A stretch of 64,000 bases of DNA from Rubrivivax sp. (GTDB lineage: Bacteria > Pseudomonadota > Gammaproteobacteria > Burkholderiales > Burkholderiaceae_C), in contig JADJHR010000003.1 of NCBI GenBank assembly GCA_016707445.1, positions 496,001-560,000 of the forward strand, written 5' to 3'. Below the pieces are notes generated by a model, which worked only from the letters and a program-made list of their open reading frames with translations, did no database searches and was not told the origin of the DNA. Shown here piece after piece: positions 17,695-28,715 of this stretch. The position numbers and the translations under genes are program-made. Every line of letters starts with the position of its first letter. Within the stretch, counting starts at the first letter, position 1.

Positions 17695-19432
17695 TCAGAA
17701 GATCGCCGGCTCGGCCACCGGGGCGCCGAAGCTGGTCTCGAGGAAATCGAAGTCGCAACCCTGGTCGGCCTGCAGGATGTGGCGGCTGAACAGCCAGCCG
17801 TAACCACGCTCGTAGCGCGGCGGTGGCGGCACCCAGGCGGCCCTGCGGCGGGCCATCTCGTCGTCGCTGACGTCCAGATGGATGGTTCGCGCCGGCACGT
17901 CGACGCTGATGCGATCGCCCGACTGCACCAGCGCCAGCGGCCCGCCGACGAAGGCCTCGGGCGCGCACGTGCAGCAGGCAGCCGCCGTAGCTGGTGCCGC
18001 TCATGCGCGCGTCGCTCAGGCGCAGCATGTCCTTCACGCCCTGCTTCAACAGCTTGGTCGGGATCGGCAGCATGCCCCATTCGGGCATGCCGGGGCCGCC
18101 CTGCGGGCCGACATAACGCAGCACCAGAATGTCGTCGCCGGTCACGTCCAGGTCGGGGTTGTCGACCGCTTTTTTCAGCGCCGGGTAGTCGTCGAACACC
18201 AGCGCGCGGCCGCTGTGCTGCAGCAGATGCGGCGCCACCGCGCTGGGCTTGATGCACACACCGTCGGGCGCCAGGTTGCCGCGCAGCACGGCCAGTGCGC
18301 CTTCGGCATAGATGGGGTTGGACAGCGGCCGGATCACGTCGTCGTTGAACACCTCCGCGCTGGCCACGTTCTGTGCCAGCGTGCGGCCGTTGACGGTCAG
18401 CGCGTCACCGTGCAGATGGCCCTGGATGCGGTTCAGCAGCGCCGGCAGGCCGCCGGCGTAGTAGAAATCCTCCATCAGGTAGGTGTCGCCACTGGGTCGG
18501 ATGTTGGCGATCACCGGCACGCTGCGGCTGACCCTGTCGAAGTCGTCCAGCGTCAGCGCCAGGCCGGCGCGGCGGCTCATCGCGATCAGGTGGATGATGG
18601 CATTGGTGCTGCAGCCCATGGCCATCGCGCAGGCGATGCCGTTCTCGAAGCTGTGACGGGTCAGCAGCCGCGCCGGCGTCAGGTCGTCCCACACCATCTC
18701 GACGATGCGGCGACCGCATTCGGCGCTCATGCGGATGTGGCCGGCATCGGCCGCCGGGATCGAACTGGCGCCAGGCAGTGTCAGGCCCACGGCTTCGGCG
18801 ATGCCCATCATGGTGGCCGCGGTGCCCATGGTCATGCAGGTGCCGTGGCTGCGCGCGATGCCGGCTTCCATCTCTTGCCAGGCTTGTTCGCTCAGGCGCC
18901 CGGCGCGGCGCTCGTCCCAGTACTTGAAGGAATCGCTGCCCGAACCCAGCACCTGGCCGCGCCAGTTGCCGCGCAGCATGGGCCCCGCGGGCAGGAAGAT
19001 GAAGGGCAGGCCCATGCTCAACGCGCCCATGGTCAGCCCCGGCGTGGTCTTGTCGCAGCCGCCCATCAGCACCGCCCCATCCACCGGGTGGCTGCGCAGC
19101 AGCTCCTCGGTCTCCATCGCCAGGAAGTTGCGGTAGAGCATGGTGGTCGGCTTCACGATCGGTTCCGACAGGCTGATGGCCGGCAACTCGAGCGGAAAGC
19201 CGCCGGCCTGCAGCACGCCGCGCTTGACGTCGTCGACACGCTGCTTGAAGTGCGAGTGGCACTGGTTGGCGTCGCTCCAGGTGTTGATGATCGCGATCAC
19301 CGGCTTGCCCACGTAGTCGGCCGGCGCGTAGCCCATCTGCAGCACGCGTGATCGGTGGCCGAAGCTGCGAAAGTCGTCGGGTGCGAACCAGCGCGCGCTG
19401 CGCAACTGGTCGGGAAGAATGCGGTGGCTCAT
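17695..19432 (-). pseudogene. IlvD/Edd family sugar-acid dehydratase (L-arabinonate dehydratase-like), frameshifted
   Basis: A [4Fe-4S] or [2Fe-2S] dehydratase of about 579 residues if read through. The frame from 19432 runs well with family signatures (VLMGGCDKTTPG, GTCMTMGTAATM, MSGTSYGGCLLHV) and then goes out of register near 17960-17970. The true C-terminus (LVQSGDRISVDVPARTIHLD to the stop at 17695) continues in another frame. Restoring one base between LHV and the PEAFVGGPLA segment joins them. The start wording (RSARWFAPDDFRSFGHRSR) resembles L-arabinonate and related aldonate dehydratases more than valine-pathway IlvD. It is the first gene of a leftward operon with an RraA-like aldolase. 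The break may be a sequencing error, since the residues on both sides are fully conserved. Confidence 0.85.
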
Positions 19433-19540
19433 GGCGGGCAGGGCGCAGCAGCTGAGGGGGCATCGAATCTATCAGCTGACGGCAGCGCACCGCCGTACAG
19501 TTGCCTGACGAACCACGATGCACGCCGAGGAGAAACCGAG

Positions 19541-20554
19541 ATGCGCGTTTTCCAGATCGAAGGCGACTGGGGCATGGACCACCTGAAGCTGTCGACCCGC
19601 CCCGTGCCCAGCGCCGGCCCCGGGCAGGTGGTGCTGAAGATGAAGGCCTCGTCGCTGAACTACCGCGACCTGCTGGTGCCGCTGCGCGGTTATGGCAGCC
19701 ACACCGGCAGCCTGCCGCTGATCCCGCTGTCCGACGGTGTGGGCGTGGTCACCGAGGTCGGCGCCGGCGTCACCCGGGTGGCCGTGGGCGACCGCGTCTG
19801 CCCGATCTTCAGCCAGCGCTGGATCAGCGGTGAGCCCGACCTCGAGCGGCTGACGCAGACGCTGGGCGGCCCGGTCGACGGCACCATGACCGAGTTCATG
19901 TGCCTGTCGGAACAGGGTGTCAGCAAAGTGCCGGCGCACCTGAGCGACCTCGAGGCGGCCACCTTGCCTTGCGCTGCACTGACGGCCTGGAGCGCATTGG
20001 TCACGGTGCTGCCCACACGGCCGGGCGACCGCGTGCTGGTGCAGGGTTGCGGCGGCGTGGCGCTGTTTGCGGTCAGTTTTGCCAAATTGCTGGGCGCGCA
20101 TGTCACGGTGATCACGTCGTCGGCCGAGCGCGAGGCCAGAGTGCGCGCGCTCGGCGCCGACGCCACGATCAACTACCGCCAGACACCCGAGTGGGCGAAG
20201 GCAACGCGTGACATCACCGGCGGGCGCGGCTACGACCTGATCGTCGAACTGGGCGGCGAGAAGACGCTGCCGCAGTCGCTGCGCTGCGTGCGGCCAGGGG
20301 GTGTGCTGGCCATGATCGGGGTGCTGTCGGGCGGCGCGATGAGTGCGGCGCTGGGTCTGATCGTCACGCGGCAGGTGCGGATGCAGGGCATCACGGTGGG
20401 CAACCGAGATGGTTTCGAGGCCATGTTGCGCGCGATCGACCAGCACCGGCTGCAGCCGGTGGTCGACCGCGTGTTTGCCTTCGAGGAGCTGAAGGCGGCG
20501 ATGGCACACCTGCAAGGCGGCTCACAGTTCGGCAAGGTGTGCATCGCGCATTGA
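19541..20554 (+). CDS. NAD(P)-dependent medium-chain dehydrogenase / quinone oxidoreductase-like
   Basis: A 337-residue medium-chain dehydrogenase/reductase. The N-terminal GroES-like domain has the LNYRDLLV segment of the quinone oxidoreductase branch and lacks the catalytic zinc Cys/His set. The nucleotide-binding loop is QGCGGVALFAVSFAKLLGA (about residues 165-183). It is likely an enoyl, quinone or zeta-crystallin-type reductase using NADPH, but the substrate is unknown. The start is well supported by GAGGAGA about nine bases before ATG 19541. It is divergent from the dehydratase operon, with about 108 bp between starts that could hold shared regulation. Confidence 0.85.
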   Translation: MRVFQIEGDWGMDHLKLSTRPVPSAGPGQVVLKMKASSLNYRDLLVPLRGYGSHTGSLPLIPLSDGVGVVTEVGAGVTRVAVGDRVCPIFSQRWISGEPDLERLTQTLGGPVDGTMTEFMCLSEQGVSKVPAHLSDLEAATLPCAALTAWSALVTVLPTRPGDRVLVQGCGGVALFAVSFAKLLGAHVTVITSSAEREARVRALGADATINYRQTPEWAKATRDITGGRGYDLIVELGGEKTLPQSLRCVRPGGVLAMIGVLSGGAMSAALGLIVTRQVRMQGITVGNRDGFEAMLRAIDQHRLQPVVDRVFAFEELKAAMAHLQGGSQFGKVCIAH

Positions 20555-20569
20555 CGCCGACACCGGCGT

Positions 20570-22048
20570 TCAGGGTCGATGTGCCTGCGCCGACCGCGTG
20601 CTGTCGCGCGCCTTGCAGTCGCGCACGACCTGGCGCAGCTTGCCACTGCCGGCTTCGGCCTGCGGTGCCTGCGGATCGAAGCGCAAGCGCACGCGCCGCA
20701 GGCCCTGCTCGTCCAGCAGGCTGCGCAGGGCTGCCAGCGCCGCGGCCTTGTCGACACCCGGCTGCGTGCTGTCGGCCAGCGCCAGACGAAGTGACACCGT
20801 GTCGGCAGCGCTCTGACGCACCTGGAAGCGAAGTCGGCCGACGGCTTGTTCGACCACCGTGGCCACCGTCATCGGCGTCAGCCGCACGGGCTGGCCTGCA
20901 CCGCCCGCCAGCTGCAGCACGTCGTCGCAGCGGCCCTGCACCGTGATCGTGGGCCGCGGGTCGCCACAGGGGCAGGGCGAGGTCGCCACCGTGATGCTGT
21001 CGCCCAGGTCGTAGCGGATGAAGGGCTGCACGCGGTTGGCCCAGTTGCTGATCAGCACCGAGTGCGAAGCCCGGCCCGGCGGCACGGGCCGACCGGCTTC
21101 ATCCACCGGTTCCAGCAGCACCCAGTCGTCGTTGACGTGCAGGTGGTGCTGCGCGCATTCACAGGCGATCACGAGCATCTCCGAACTGCCGTAGTCGCAG
21201 CCCAATGGCGCCTCAAAGGCCTGCTCGATGCGCTGTCGCGCCGCGTCGGCCAGCGCCTCGCCGCCGGCCCACAGCAGCGCCGGCCGGATGTGCAGCCGGC
21301 CGTCGCCTTGCGCCTCGGCCAGCTCGGACAACATGCTGGGGTAGCTCGACAGAAAGATCGGTGCCAGCCTGTTCAGGTCCTCGATCAGTTCGGGCAGCGG
21401 CCGGGTGACCGAGAGTTGGTGCAGGGGTGCGGCCAGCCCGGGGCGCAGCCGCGCCTGGCGTTGCCAGAAACTTATCCCGGCGTAGTGGCCCTGGGTAGCG
21501 ACCAGGAGCACGGCCGGCCCGCCGCGCAGCGCCATCTGCTGCCACAGCCCGGCACCCAGCCGGCCGGCGTCTCCACGGCCGGCCACCAGCGTGGCATAGG
21601 TCGCCAGCGCTTGACCGTCGTGCAAGAACAGCCCCGGCTCGCCGGTGGTGCCCGAACTCGACCACACGGCGTAGCGGCCGAGAAAGTCGGTGCCGATGCG
21701 TTGCGGGTCAGCGACGAAGGCCCGCACCGCCGGCAGCGTGATGCGCGGGTCGGTCACCCAATCGTCGAAGTGCACCATCAGATCGGCCTTGTGCACCGGC
21801 GGCAGTGCCGCCCAGCCGTCTGCGGGCTGCCAGCCGGCATGGTGCCGGCGGTAATAGGCCGAACGTTGGTGTGCGTGGGCAAGCAGGGCCTTGGCGCGCT
21901 GCTGAACCCAGCCGGCCTGCAGGCGCCGGACGATTCCCAGGCGAGGCGAGGCGTCGGCCCAGGGCAGGGGCAACTGGCCGGCGTCGGCCACCACAGCATC
22001 AGCGGCCGCGCAGCGGTCGTGGCCATGGGTCGTCGGCACTTTGACCAT
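20570..22048 (-). CDS. phenylacetate-CoA ligase-like adenylate-forming enzyme (PaaK family)
   Basis: About 492 residues with the layout of PaaK-type adenylating enzymes. The phosphate loop is SSSGTTGEPGLFLHDG near the N-terminal third. A later block SSEMLVIACECAQHHLHVNDD is followed by PFIRYDLGDSITVATSPCPCG and a C-terminal lid domain. PaaK relatives form acyl-CoA or acyl-AMP from aromatic acids; without family phylogeny the acid is unknown. The first ATG that makes sense is at 22048. The open frame continues upstream to a TTG at 22096 but has no ribosome binding site at either. It is convergent with the preceding dehydrogenase, 15 bp from its stop. Confidence 0.8.
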   Translation of the reverse strand: MVKVPTTHGHDRCAAADAVVADAGQLPLPWADASPRLGIVRRLQAGWVQQRAKALLAHAHQRSAYYRRHHAGWQPADGWAALPPVHKADLMVHFDDWVTDPRITLPAVRAFVADPQRIGTDFLGRYAVWSSSGTTGEPGLFLHDGQALATYATLVAGRGDAGRLGAGLWQQMALRGGPAVLLVATQGHYAGISFWQRQARLRPGLAAPLHQLSVTRPLPELIEDLNRLAPIFLSSYPSMLSELAEAQGDGRLHIRPALLWAGGEALADAARQRIEQAFEAPLGCDYGSSEMLVIACECAQHHLHVNDDWVLLEPVDEAGRPVPPGRASHSVLISNWANRVQPFIRYDLGDSITVATSPCPCGDPRPTITVQGRCDDVLQLAGGAGQPVRLTPMTVATVVEQAVGRLRFQVRQSAADTVSLRLALADSTQPGVDKAAALAALRSLLDEQGLRRVRLRFDPQAPQAEAGSGKLRQVVRDCKARDSTRSAQAHRP

Positions 22049-22129
22049 CGGCCCAGTGTGGCGCCGCGTGGCAGCGGCAAAGCCGCGTCGAATCAATTTA
22101 CGGCCACAGCGGCGGCCGCCGGGGGTCGA

Positions 22130-22771
22130 TCAGAAGCGCATCGACGCGCCGAAAGCGTAGGTGATCGGCTTGAAGTCGATGGTGCTCTGCAGCACGGTGG
22201 CGCCGGTGGCGACCAGCTTGCTGCGCACCTTGGCCGCGCCGATGCTGGCGAACAGGCCCCAGCGCTTGTCCATCGCGACGTCGACCCCGACCTGTGCCGC
22301 CCAGCCGAGGGAGTCGGACATCTGCACGTCCCAGGCATAGGGCGTACGGATGCGCACGAACCTGGTGTAGTTCACGCCCAGGCCCACGTAGGGTCGCACG
22401 CGGCTGCCGGGGTCCATGAAGTGGTAGTTGAGCAGCAGCGTGGGCGCCACGTTGCGCGCGGTCAGCACCTCGCCGAGAAAGGCCACGCTGCCCGAGGCAT
22501 CGGCCTTGATCTTGGGCGGTACGCCGAGCACGAATTCGACGCCCAGGCTGGGCGTGAACGAGTACTCGTAGGTGAACAGCAAGGTGTCGGCATCACCCAC
22601 CGAGGCGTCGGCGCCGGGCGGGATGCCGACACCGGTGACGCCGTTGGTCTTTTCTTTCGTCGTGTAGCGGATCACGCCCAGCTTGACGGTCGATTCCTGG
22701 GCCTGGGCTGCCACGCTGGCCAGCAGCAAGCCGGCCAGGCCCAGCACGAGGGGACGAAGGGTCTGAGTCAT
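22130..22771 (-). CDS. ompW: OmpW family outer membrane protein
   Basis: A 213-residue protein with a Sec signal peptide (MTQTLRPLVLGLAGLLLASV, cleavage after AAQAQ). It predicts as an eight-stranded beta-barrel with the OmpW features: TLLFTYEYSFTPSLGVEFVLGVPPK, the APTLLLNYHF strand, RPYVGLGVNYT and a C-terminal Phe (ASMRF) for barrel assembly. OmpW forms a small outer membrane channel thought to pass hydrophobic molecules. It is transcribed behind the GDSL lipoprotein gene with 24 bp between them and may share its mRNA. Confidence 0.9.
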   Translation of the reverse strand: MTQTLRPLVLGLAGLLLASVAAQAQESTVKLGVIRYTTKEKTNGVTGVGIPPGADASVGDADTLLFTYEYSFTPSLGVEFVLGVPPKIKADASGSVAFLGEVLTARNVAPTLLLNYHFMDPGSRVRPYVGLGVNYTRFVRIRTPYAWDVQMSDSLGWAAQVGVDVAMDKRWGLFASIGAAKVRSKLVATGATVLQSTIDFKPITYAFGASMRF

Positions 22772-22795
22772 GGTTGTCCTTGTCGGGTGCGGGTG

Positions 22796-23980
22796 TCACT
22801 TGATCCAGCCGAACGCGCGCAACTGCTGCAGCACGTAGTCGCTGATGATGCGGTGGCCGCCCGTGGTCGGGTGCACGCTGTCGGCAAACTGCCAGGTGGT
22901 GACGCTGGCGCCTGTGCGCAGCGCATCGAAGGGCGCGCCGGTGGTGGTGTTGCAGAACAACGATGAACCGTCCGTGACGCGGCCACCGGTCAGCGCCCCG
23001 ATGATCGTGCCGTCGCAGGCTGGCACGGAGTTGTTGGTCAGGCCGTAGCTGCCCGGGTTGGCGGTGATGTCCTTGGCCTTGGTGTTCTGGTCGACGATCT
23101 GCACGGCCACGCCGGTCAAGCCATCCCGCAGCCACAGGTTGAAGGTGTCGACCAGGGTCGACAGCACGCCGCGCGCATCGGCCGGCAGGCTGGCACCAAA
23201 GGGCGATGACGCCGAGTCGGGCAGGTTGAAGACGGACACGTAGCGACCGCCCTTGGCCAGGATCTCGTCCTTCACATAGCCCGACAGCTCGAGCGCGGCC
23301 TTCTTCATTTCTTCCTGCGCGGCAGACTGCGCCTGGAACAGGCGGCGGCCGGCTTCGTCGGACGAGATGACGCCGGTGGCGGCATCGGTCTTGATCTGCG
23401 TGGCCGCAGCGGCAAAGGCGCCGAACTGGATGAAGACGTCGTTGTTGCCGCTCCAGATCAGGATCAGGTCGCTGTCGCGAAATTTCGTGAATCGCTGCAG
23501 GTGGTTGGCGATCTGCGTCTTCAGCGGCACCGTCAGCGCGCCGGTGGCCTTGCCGATGCCATTGGGGTCGGTCACGCGGGCCCCACCCTGGCCGTAGGCC
23601 GTGCAGGTGTTGGCCAGCGCCGGGTTGGCGGCGGCCGGGCAGTGCACCGACTGACCGGCAAAACCGACCTCGGCCGGCGTGGTGATGATGCCCAGCGTGG
23701 CAGCGACGTTTTCGACCCACACCGTGCCGGCGGCACCGTTGGTGGTGAACTTGCCGCCCAGGTAGGGCGGCTGGCCGTTGCCGGTGATCGACGTCGCGGG
23801 GGCGTAGGTGCCGACATCGGACAGGCTGTCACCGAAACTCACGATGGCACTGAACGTGCCTGCCGTGGTGGGCGCGCCCGCCGGTTCGCCGCTGCCGGCG
23901 ACTTCGGGGTCGTTGCCGCCACAAGCTGCCAGCAGCGCAGCGGCCAGGGCCGCCAGGGCCCAGCTTCGAATCTTTGTCAT
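22796..23980 (-). CDS. SGNH/GDSL hydrolase lipoprotein
   Basis: A 394-residue secreted esterase/lipase. The N-terminus is a lipoprotein signal (ALAALAAALLAACGG). The GDSL block is VSFGDSLSDVGTY at about residues 48-60 with Ser as nucleophile. The Asn/Gly blocks follow (WSGNNDVF), and the C-terminal catalytic pair is in DSVHPTTGGHRIISD. It should be anchored to the outer membrane and hydrolyse an ester. Family relatives include outer membrane esterases and PHB-associated lipases. It starts the two-gene unit with ompW. Confidence 0.88.
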   Translation of the reverse strand: MTKIRSWALAALAAALLAACGGNDPEVAGSGEPAGAPTTAGTFSAIVSFGDSLSDVGTYAPATSITGNGQPPYLGGKFTTNGAAGTVWVENVAATLGIITTPAEVGFAGQSVHCPAAANPALANTCTAYGQGGARVTDPNGIGKATGALTVPLKTQIANHLQRFTKFRDSDLILIWSGNNDVFIQFGAFAAAATQIKTDAATGVISSDEAGRRLFQAQSAAQEEMKKAALELSGYVKDEILAKGGRYVSVFNLPDSASSPFGASLPADARGVLSTLVDTFNLWLRDGLTGVAVQIVDQNTKAKDITANPGSYGLTNNSVPACDGTIIGALTGGRVTDGSSLFCNTTTGAPFDALRTGASVTTWQFADSVHPTTGGHRIISDYVLQQLRAFGWIK

Positions 23981-24206
23981 GGCTTCTCCACGTCCCTTTG
24001 GATGGAAGCGACACGACCCGCCACTCTGCGCCGGTGCCGATGCAGGTCAAGCGAACGGTCGTTCACTTTTTCGAAACCCACTATAGGGGTGCCGCCCGCA
24101 GCCGATGAGCGGTGGAAACCCCGGGGTGGCGTACGCGGGCCCAGCTGCCGAACGACGTCGCTCAGGGCCGGATCCAGCGCCAACGCGCCGTCGCCGCCGA
24201 CGATGC

Positions 24207-24998
24207 CTACCAGCTGTTGCGCAGTTCGCGCAGCTTCACGAACACGGTCTTCGGATCGGGGTTGTCGGGCAGATCGGGAAATGCGTCTCGCAGCGCCGCA
24301 ATGACGCTCGGGCTGGTCAGGCGCAAGAAGGTGTTGATCTGCTTTTCCTCGCCCAGCGTGGTGATCTGCAGGGTGGCTGGATCCTGGTCGCTCACGGCGG
24401 GCAGCAGCGCCTGGGCCGCAGCGTTGTCGGGCTCGCGCGCCAGCGTGAAGCGCAGGTTGTTCTCAAGGTAGTCGTGCCCGGGGTAGACCTGCGTGTGGTC
24501 GGGCAGCCGCGCCAGCTGCTCGACGAAGGTGGTGTACAGGACTTCGGCATTGCCGCCGTTGTGGCAGTTGCCGGCACCGGCATTGAACAGCGTGTCGCCC
24601 GAGAACAGGGCCGGCCGCTCGGTGTGCGAGCGCAGGCAGATGTGGCACATGGTATGGCCGGGGGTGTCCAGACATTCGAGTTCGACGGTCTTGCCGACCT
24701 TGATCACGTCGCCGGCCTTCACGCCGCGGTCGACGCCCTCGATGCGCGCGCCGGCCTTGTGGTGGGCGATGATCTTGGCGCCGGTGGCGGCCACCACCGC
24801 GGCGTTGCCGCCGGTATGGTCATGGTGTTCGTGCGTGTTCAGGATCTGCGTGATCTGCCAGCCCTTGTCTTTGGCGGCGGCCAGGCACTTCTGATGGTCC
24901 AGCGGATCAATGGCCAGCGCTTCGCCGGTTTCGGGGCAGGCGATCAGATAATTGTAGTTGCGATAGGCGTTTGCGGTCCAGATGCGCTCGACGATCAT
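24207..24998 (-). CDS. gloB: hydroxyacylglutathione hydrolase (glyoxalase II)
   Basis: A binuclear-metal beta-lactamase fold enzyme of 263 residues that hydrolyses S-lactoylglutathione to lactate and glutathione in the methylglyoxal pathway. The metal motif THEHHDHTGG is at about residues 53-62, followed by the His of CLDTPGHT, the Asp of FSGDTLF and the His of YPGHDYLENN. A C-terminal helical HAGH domain (residues 170 on) is present, as in true GloB. The ATG at 24998 was chosen because GGAG lies eight bases upstream; an upstream TTG at 25010 is less likely. Confidence 0.93.
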   Translation of the reverse strand: MIVERIWTANAYRNYNYLIACPETGEALAIDPLDHQKCLAAAKDKGWQITQILNTHEHHDHTGGNAAVVAATGAKIIAHHKAGARIEGVDRGVKAGDVIKVGKTVELECLDTPGHTMCHICLRSHTERPALFSGDTLFNAGAGNCHNGGNAEVLYTTFVEQLARLPDHTQVYPGHDYLENNLRFTLAREPDNAAAQALLPAVSDQDPATLQITTLGEEKQINTFLRLTSPSVIAALRDAFPDLPDNPDPKTVFVKLRELRNSW

Positions 24999-25154
24999 GA
25001 TGTGCTCCAAGAATGACTTGGGTCATTGTAGGAAGGGCCTCGCTGCAGCAGGCTCTAGGGCTCGAAGGAACTCGGCCGTCACGCCGGCCTCTACCCACCA
25101 GGGGCGCCGCCGTCGTGGTGGCGCTGTTTGTCGACAATCCGGAAGGAGGGTGCC

Positions 25155-25391
25155 ATGGAGCGCAAGCTTCAACTGCTCGAGTCGTTCCACGCCGAGGGCT
25201 CCGACGGCAGGACCTACAAGGTTTGCGGTTATGAGCAAATGGCCGCAGACCCAACGCTGCAAGATGGCCAACCCCACTGGCAGTCGACCGGCGTGGCCGA
25301 ATACCGTCTGGCCGAGGGCGATGTGGTCGAGGTTCGCAAGGACGGCGTGATGCGGGTGCGCAACAGCGGCGTCGAGCTCAGGCGTGCTTGA
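25155..25391 (+). CDS. small conserved hypothetical protein (78 aa)
   Basis: A 78-residue soluble protein of unknown function. A very strong Shine-Dalgarno (GGAAGGAGGG) precedes ATG 25155, which supports it as real and well expressed. The sequence opens MERKLQLLESFHAEGSDGRT and holds short beta-strand-like segments (YKVCGYEQMA, VAEYRLAEGDVVEVRKDGVM). It has no membrane segment or known catalytic motif. It stands alone between gloB and the SDR gene. Confidence 0.7.
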   Translation: MERKLQLLESFHAEGSDGRTYKVCGYEQMAADPTLQDGQPHWQSTGVAEYRLAEGDVVEVRKDGVMRVRNSGVELRRA

Positions 25392-25393
25392 GT

Positions 25394-25421
25394 CGCAGGG
25401 CCTGCAGCCGTCGGCCCTGCG
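25394..25421. terminator. possible bidirectional terminator hairpin
   Basis: A nine-base-pair perfect stem (CGCAGGGCC and its complement at 25413-25421, loop of ten) sits in the 39-bp gap between two convergent genes. There is no clear T tract, so the call rests on stem strength and position. Confidence 0.4.
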
Positions 25422-25430
25422 TTGCGGCAG

Positions 25431-26237
25431 TCACACCGCGGTCTGCCCCGTCAGCTGCCGCGTCACCGGGTGAGAGCTCGACAGTCCGCCGTCGACCGCG
25501 ATCGCCTGACCATTGACGTAACTGGCCTCGTCCGACGCCAGGAACAGTGCCACCTGCGCCAGCTCCAGCGGCTGTGCAGCGCGGCGCAGCGGGTTCAGGC
25601 GGCCGATCTTGTGCGTCACGCCCTTGATCTTGGCGTAGTCGAAGGTCGGCTGCGTCATGCCGGTCTCGGTCAGGCCGGGGCAGATCGCGTTGACACGAAC
25701 ACCGGTGTCGGACAGCTGCTGCGCCGCCACCATCGTCAGGTTGATGACGCCAGCCTTGGACGCTGAATAGGCCGGCCCGCCGGCGCCCGACCGAATGCCG
25801 GCCACCGATGCGGTGCAGACGATGGCGCCGCCGCGGCCGGCGTCGGCCATGTGCTTGCCGGCGTGCTTGACCATCAGCCAGGGGCCGATCAGGTTGACGC
25901 GCAGCACCTCGGTCCAGGCCTCGGGCGTGAGCTCGAAGATGCCGGGCATGCCGCCACTGATGCCGGCGTTGGCAAAGGCCACGTCGAGCTGGCCGAAGCG
26001 CTCGACCGCGGTCGCCACCAGGCGCGCCACGTCGGGCTCAAGCCCGGCGTCGATCTGCAGCGCCACCGCGCTGCCGCCGGCACTGGTGACCGCCTGCGCG
26101 GTCGCGTGCACGGCCTCGGTCTTGTCGCCCAGCACCAGGCGCGCGCCTTCCTGCGCAAACAGCAGCGCCGCAGCGCGGCCGATGCCTGAACCGGCGCCGG
26201 TGATGATCGCGACCTTGCCGTCGAGTCGTCCAGCCAT
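25431..26237 (-). CDS. SDR family NAD(P)-dependent oxidoreductase
   Basis: A 268-residue classical short-chain dehydrogenase. The cofactor loop TGAGSGIGRAAAL is at residues 14-26, NAG at FANAGISG, the catalytic Tyr-x3-Lys at AYSASKAG with the preceding Ser in TASVAGI, and the C-terminal YVNGQAIAVDGGLSS. The reaction is an alcohol/ketone interconversion with unknown substrate. The start at 26237 is preceded by AAGGAGA at good spacing; the open frame continues upstream but only as antisense to the crotonase gene. It is divergent from the crotonase, with about 120 bp between start codons. Confidence 0.88.
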   Translation of the reverse strand: MAGRLDGKVAIITGAGSGIGRAAALLFAQEGARLVLGDKTEAVHATAQAVTSAGGSAVALQIDAGLEPDVARLVATAVERFGQLDVAFANAGISGGMPGIFELTPEAWTEVLRVNLIGPWLMVKHAGKHMADAGRGGAIVCTASVAGIRSGAGGPAYSASKAGVINLTMVAAQQLSDTGVRVNAICPGLTETGMTQPTFDYAKIKGVTHKIGRLNPLRRAAQPLELAQVALFLASDEASYVNGQAIAVDGGLSSSHPVTRQLTGQTAV

Positions 26238-26360
26238 GCGGTGTCTCCTTCGTATATTGGCGCTGCATTGTCGACGCGCGGGCGCCGCAGCGCCGTCTTG
26301 CCGGCGACAGCGCCGCGTCGGTGATGCGCGTACGGTCGAGCCCCCGCCACGGAGTCCACC

Positions 26361-27257
<897 letters not shown>

Positions 27258-27264
27258 GCCGGCG

Positions 27265-27968
<704 letters not shown>

Positions 27969-27969
<1 letters not shown>

Positions 27970-28715
27970 CAGCCCTGCCCCAGGTAGACGCGGCGCACTT
28001 CGTCGTTGGCCCTGATCTGCTCGGGCGTGCCTTCGGCCAGAAACTCGCCGTGGTGCAGCACCAGCAGCCGCTCGCAGATGCCCATCACCAGCTTCATCTT
28101 GTGCTCCACCAGGATCACCGATCGTTCGGCCGCCAGCGTGGTGATCAGGTCCATCATCACGCGCGTCTCTTCGGGCGACATGCCCGCCGTGGGCTCGTCC
28201 ATCAGCAGCAGTTCGGGCTCGGCGGCCAGCGCCATGGCCACTTCCAGCGCACGCTGCTGGCCGTGGGCCAGGTCGGCCGCGGGGCGGTCGCGCAGGCCGG
28301 CCAGGCCCACGCGGGCCAGCAGCGCGGCGGCGCGCTCGCCCAGCTCCGCCATCGCTGCGCGCGGTTTGAACAGCTGGTAGCGCGCATGGCGCATCTGCAC
28401 CGCCACGCGCACGTTTTCGTGCGCGCTCAGCTGCTTGAAGACGTTGGTGATCTGGAAGCTCTTGGCGATGCCGATGCGCGCGAATTCGTGCTGCGCCAGC
28501 CCGGTGATGTCGCGGCCCTGGAACTTCAGCCGCCCGGCGCTGGGCGGGAAGGCGCCACTGACGACGTTGAAGAAGGTGCTCTTGCCGGCGCCGTTGGGGC
28601 CGATGATGGCGCTCAGCTTGCGCGGCTCGAAGCGTGCCGTGACCTGGTTCAGTGCGACGAAACTGCCGAAGTGCTTGCTCAGGCCTTCGACCTCGAGAAT
28701 GGGCACGCCGCTCAT
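27969..28715 (-). CDS. livG: branched-chain-type ABC transporter ATP-binding protein LivG
   Basis: A 248-residue ATPase, partner of LivF. Walker A is GPNGAGKSTFF, the signature is the LivG variant LAHGQQRALE, and Walker B is LLLMDEPTAGMS. The C-terminal part (RVYLGQG) is the usual LivG tail. The ATG at 28715 overlaps the livM stop by four bases. All active-site motifs are complete, so the pair LivF/LivG should form a working heterodimer. Confidence 0.93.

Noticed and set aside
20846..22966. 706-codon open frame on the plus strand
   Set aside because: Antisense to the PaaK-like ligase and OmpW genes; composition rich in His, Gln and Arg typical of shadow frames.
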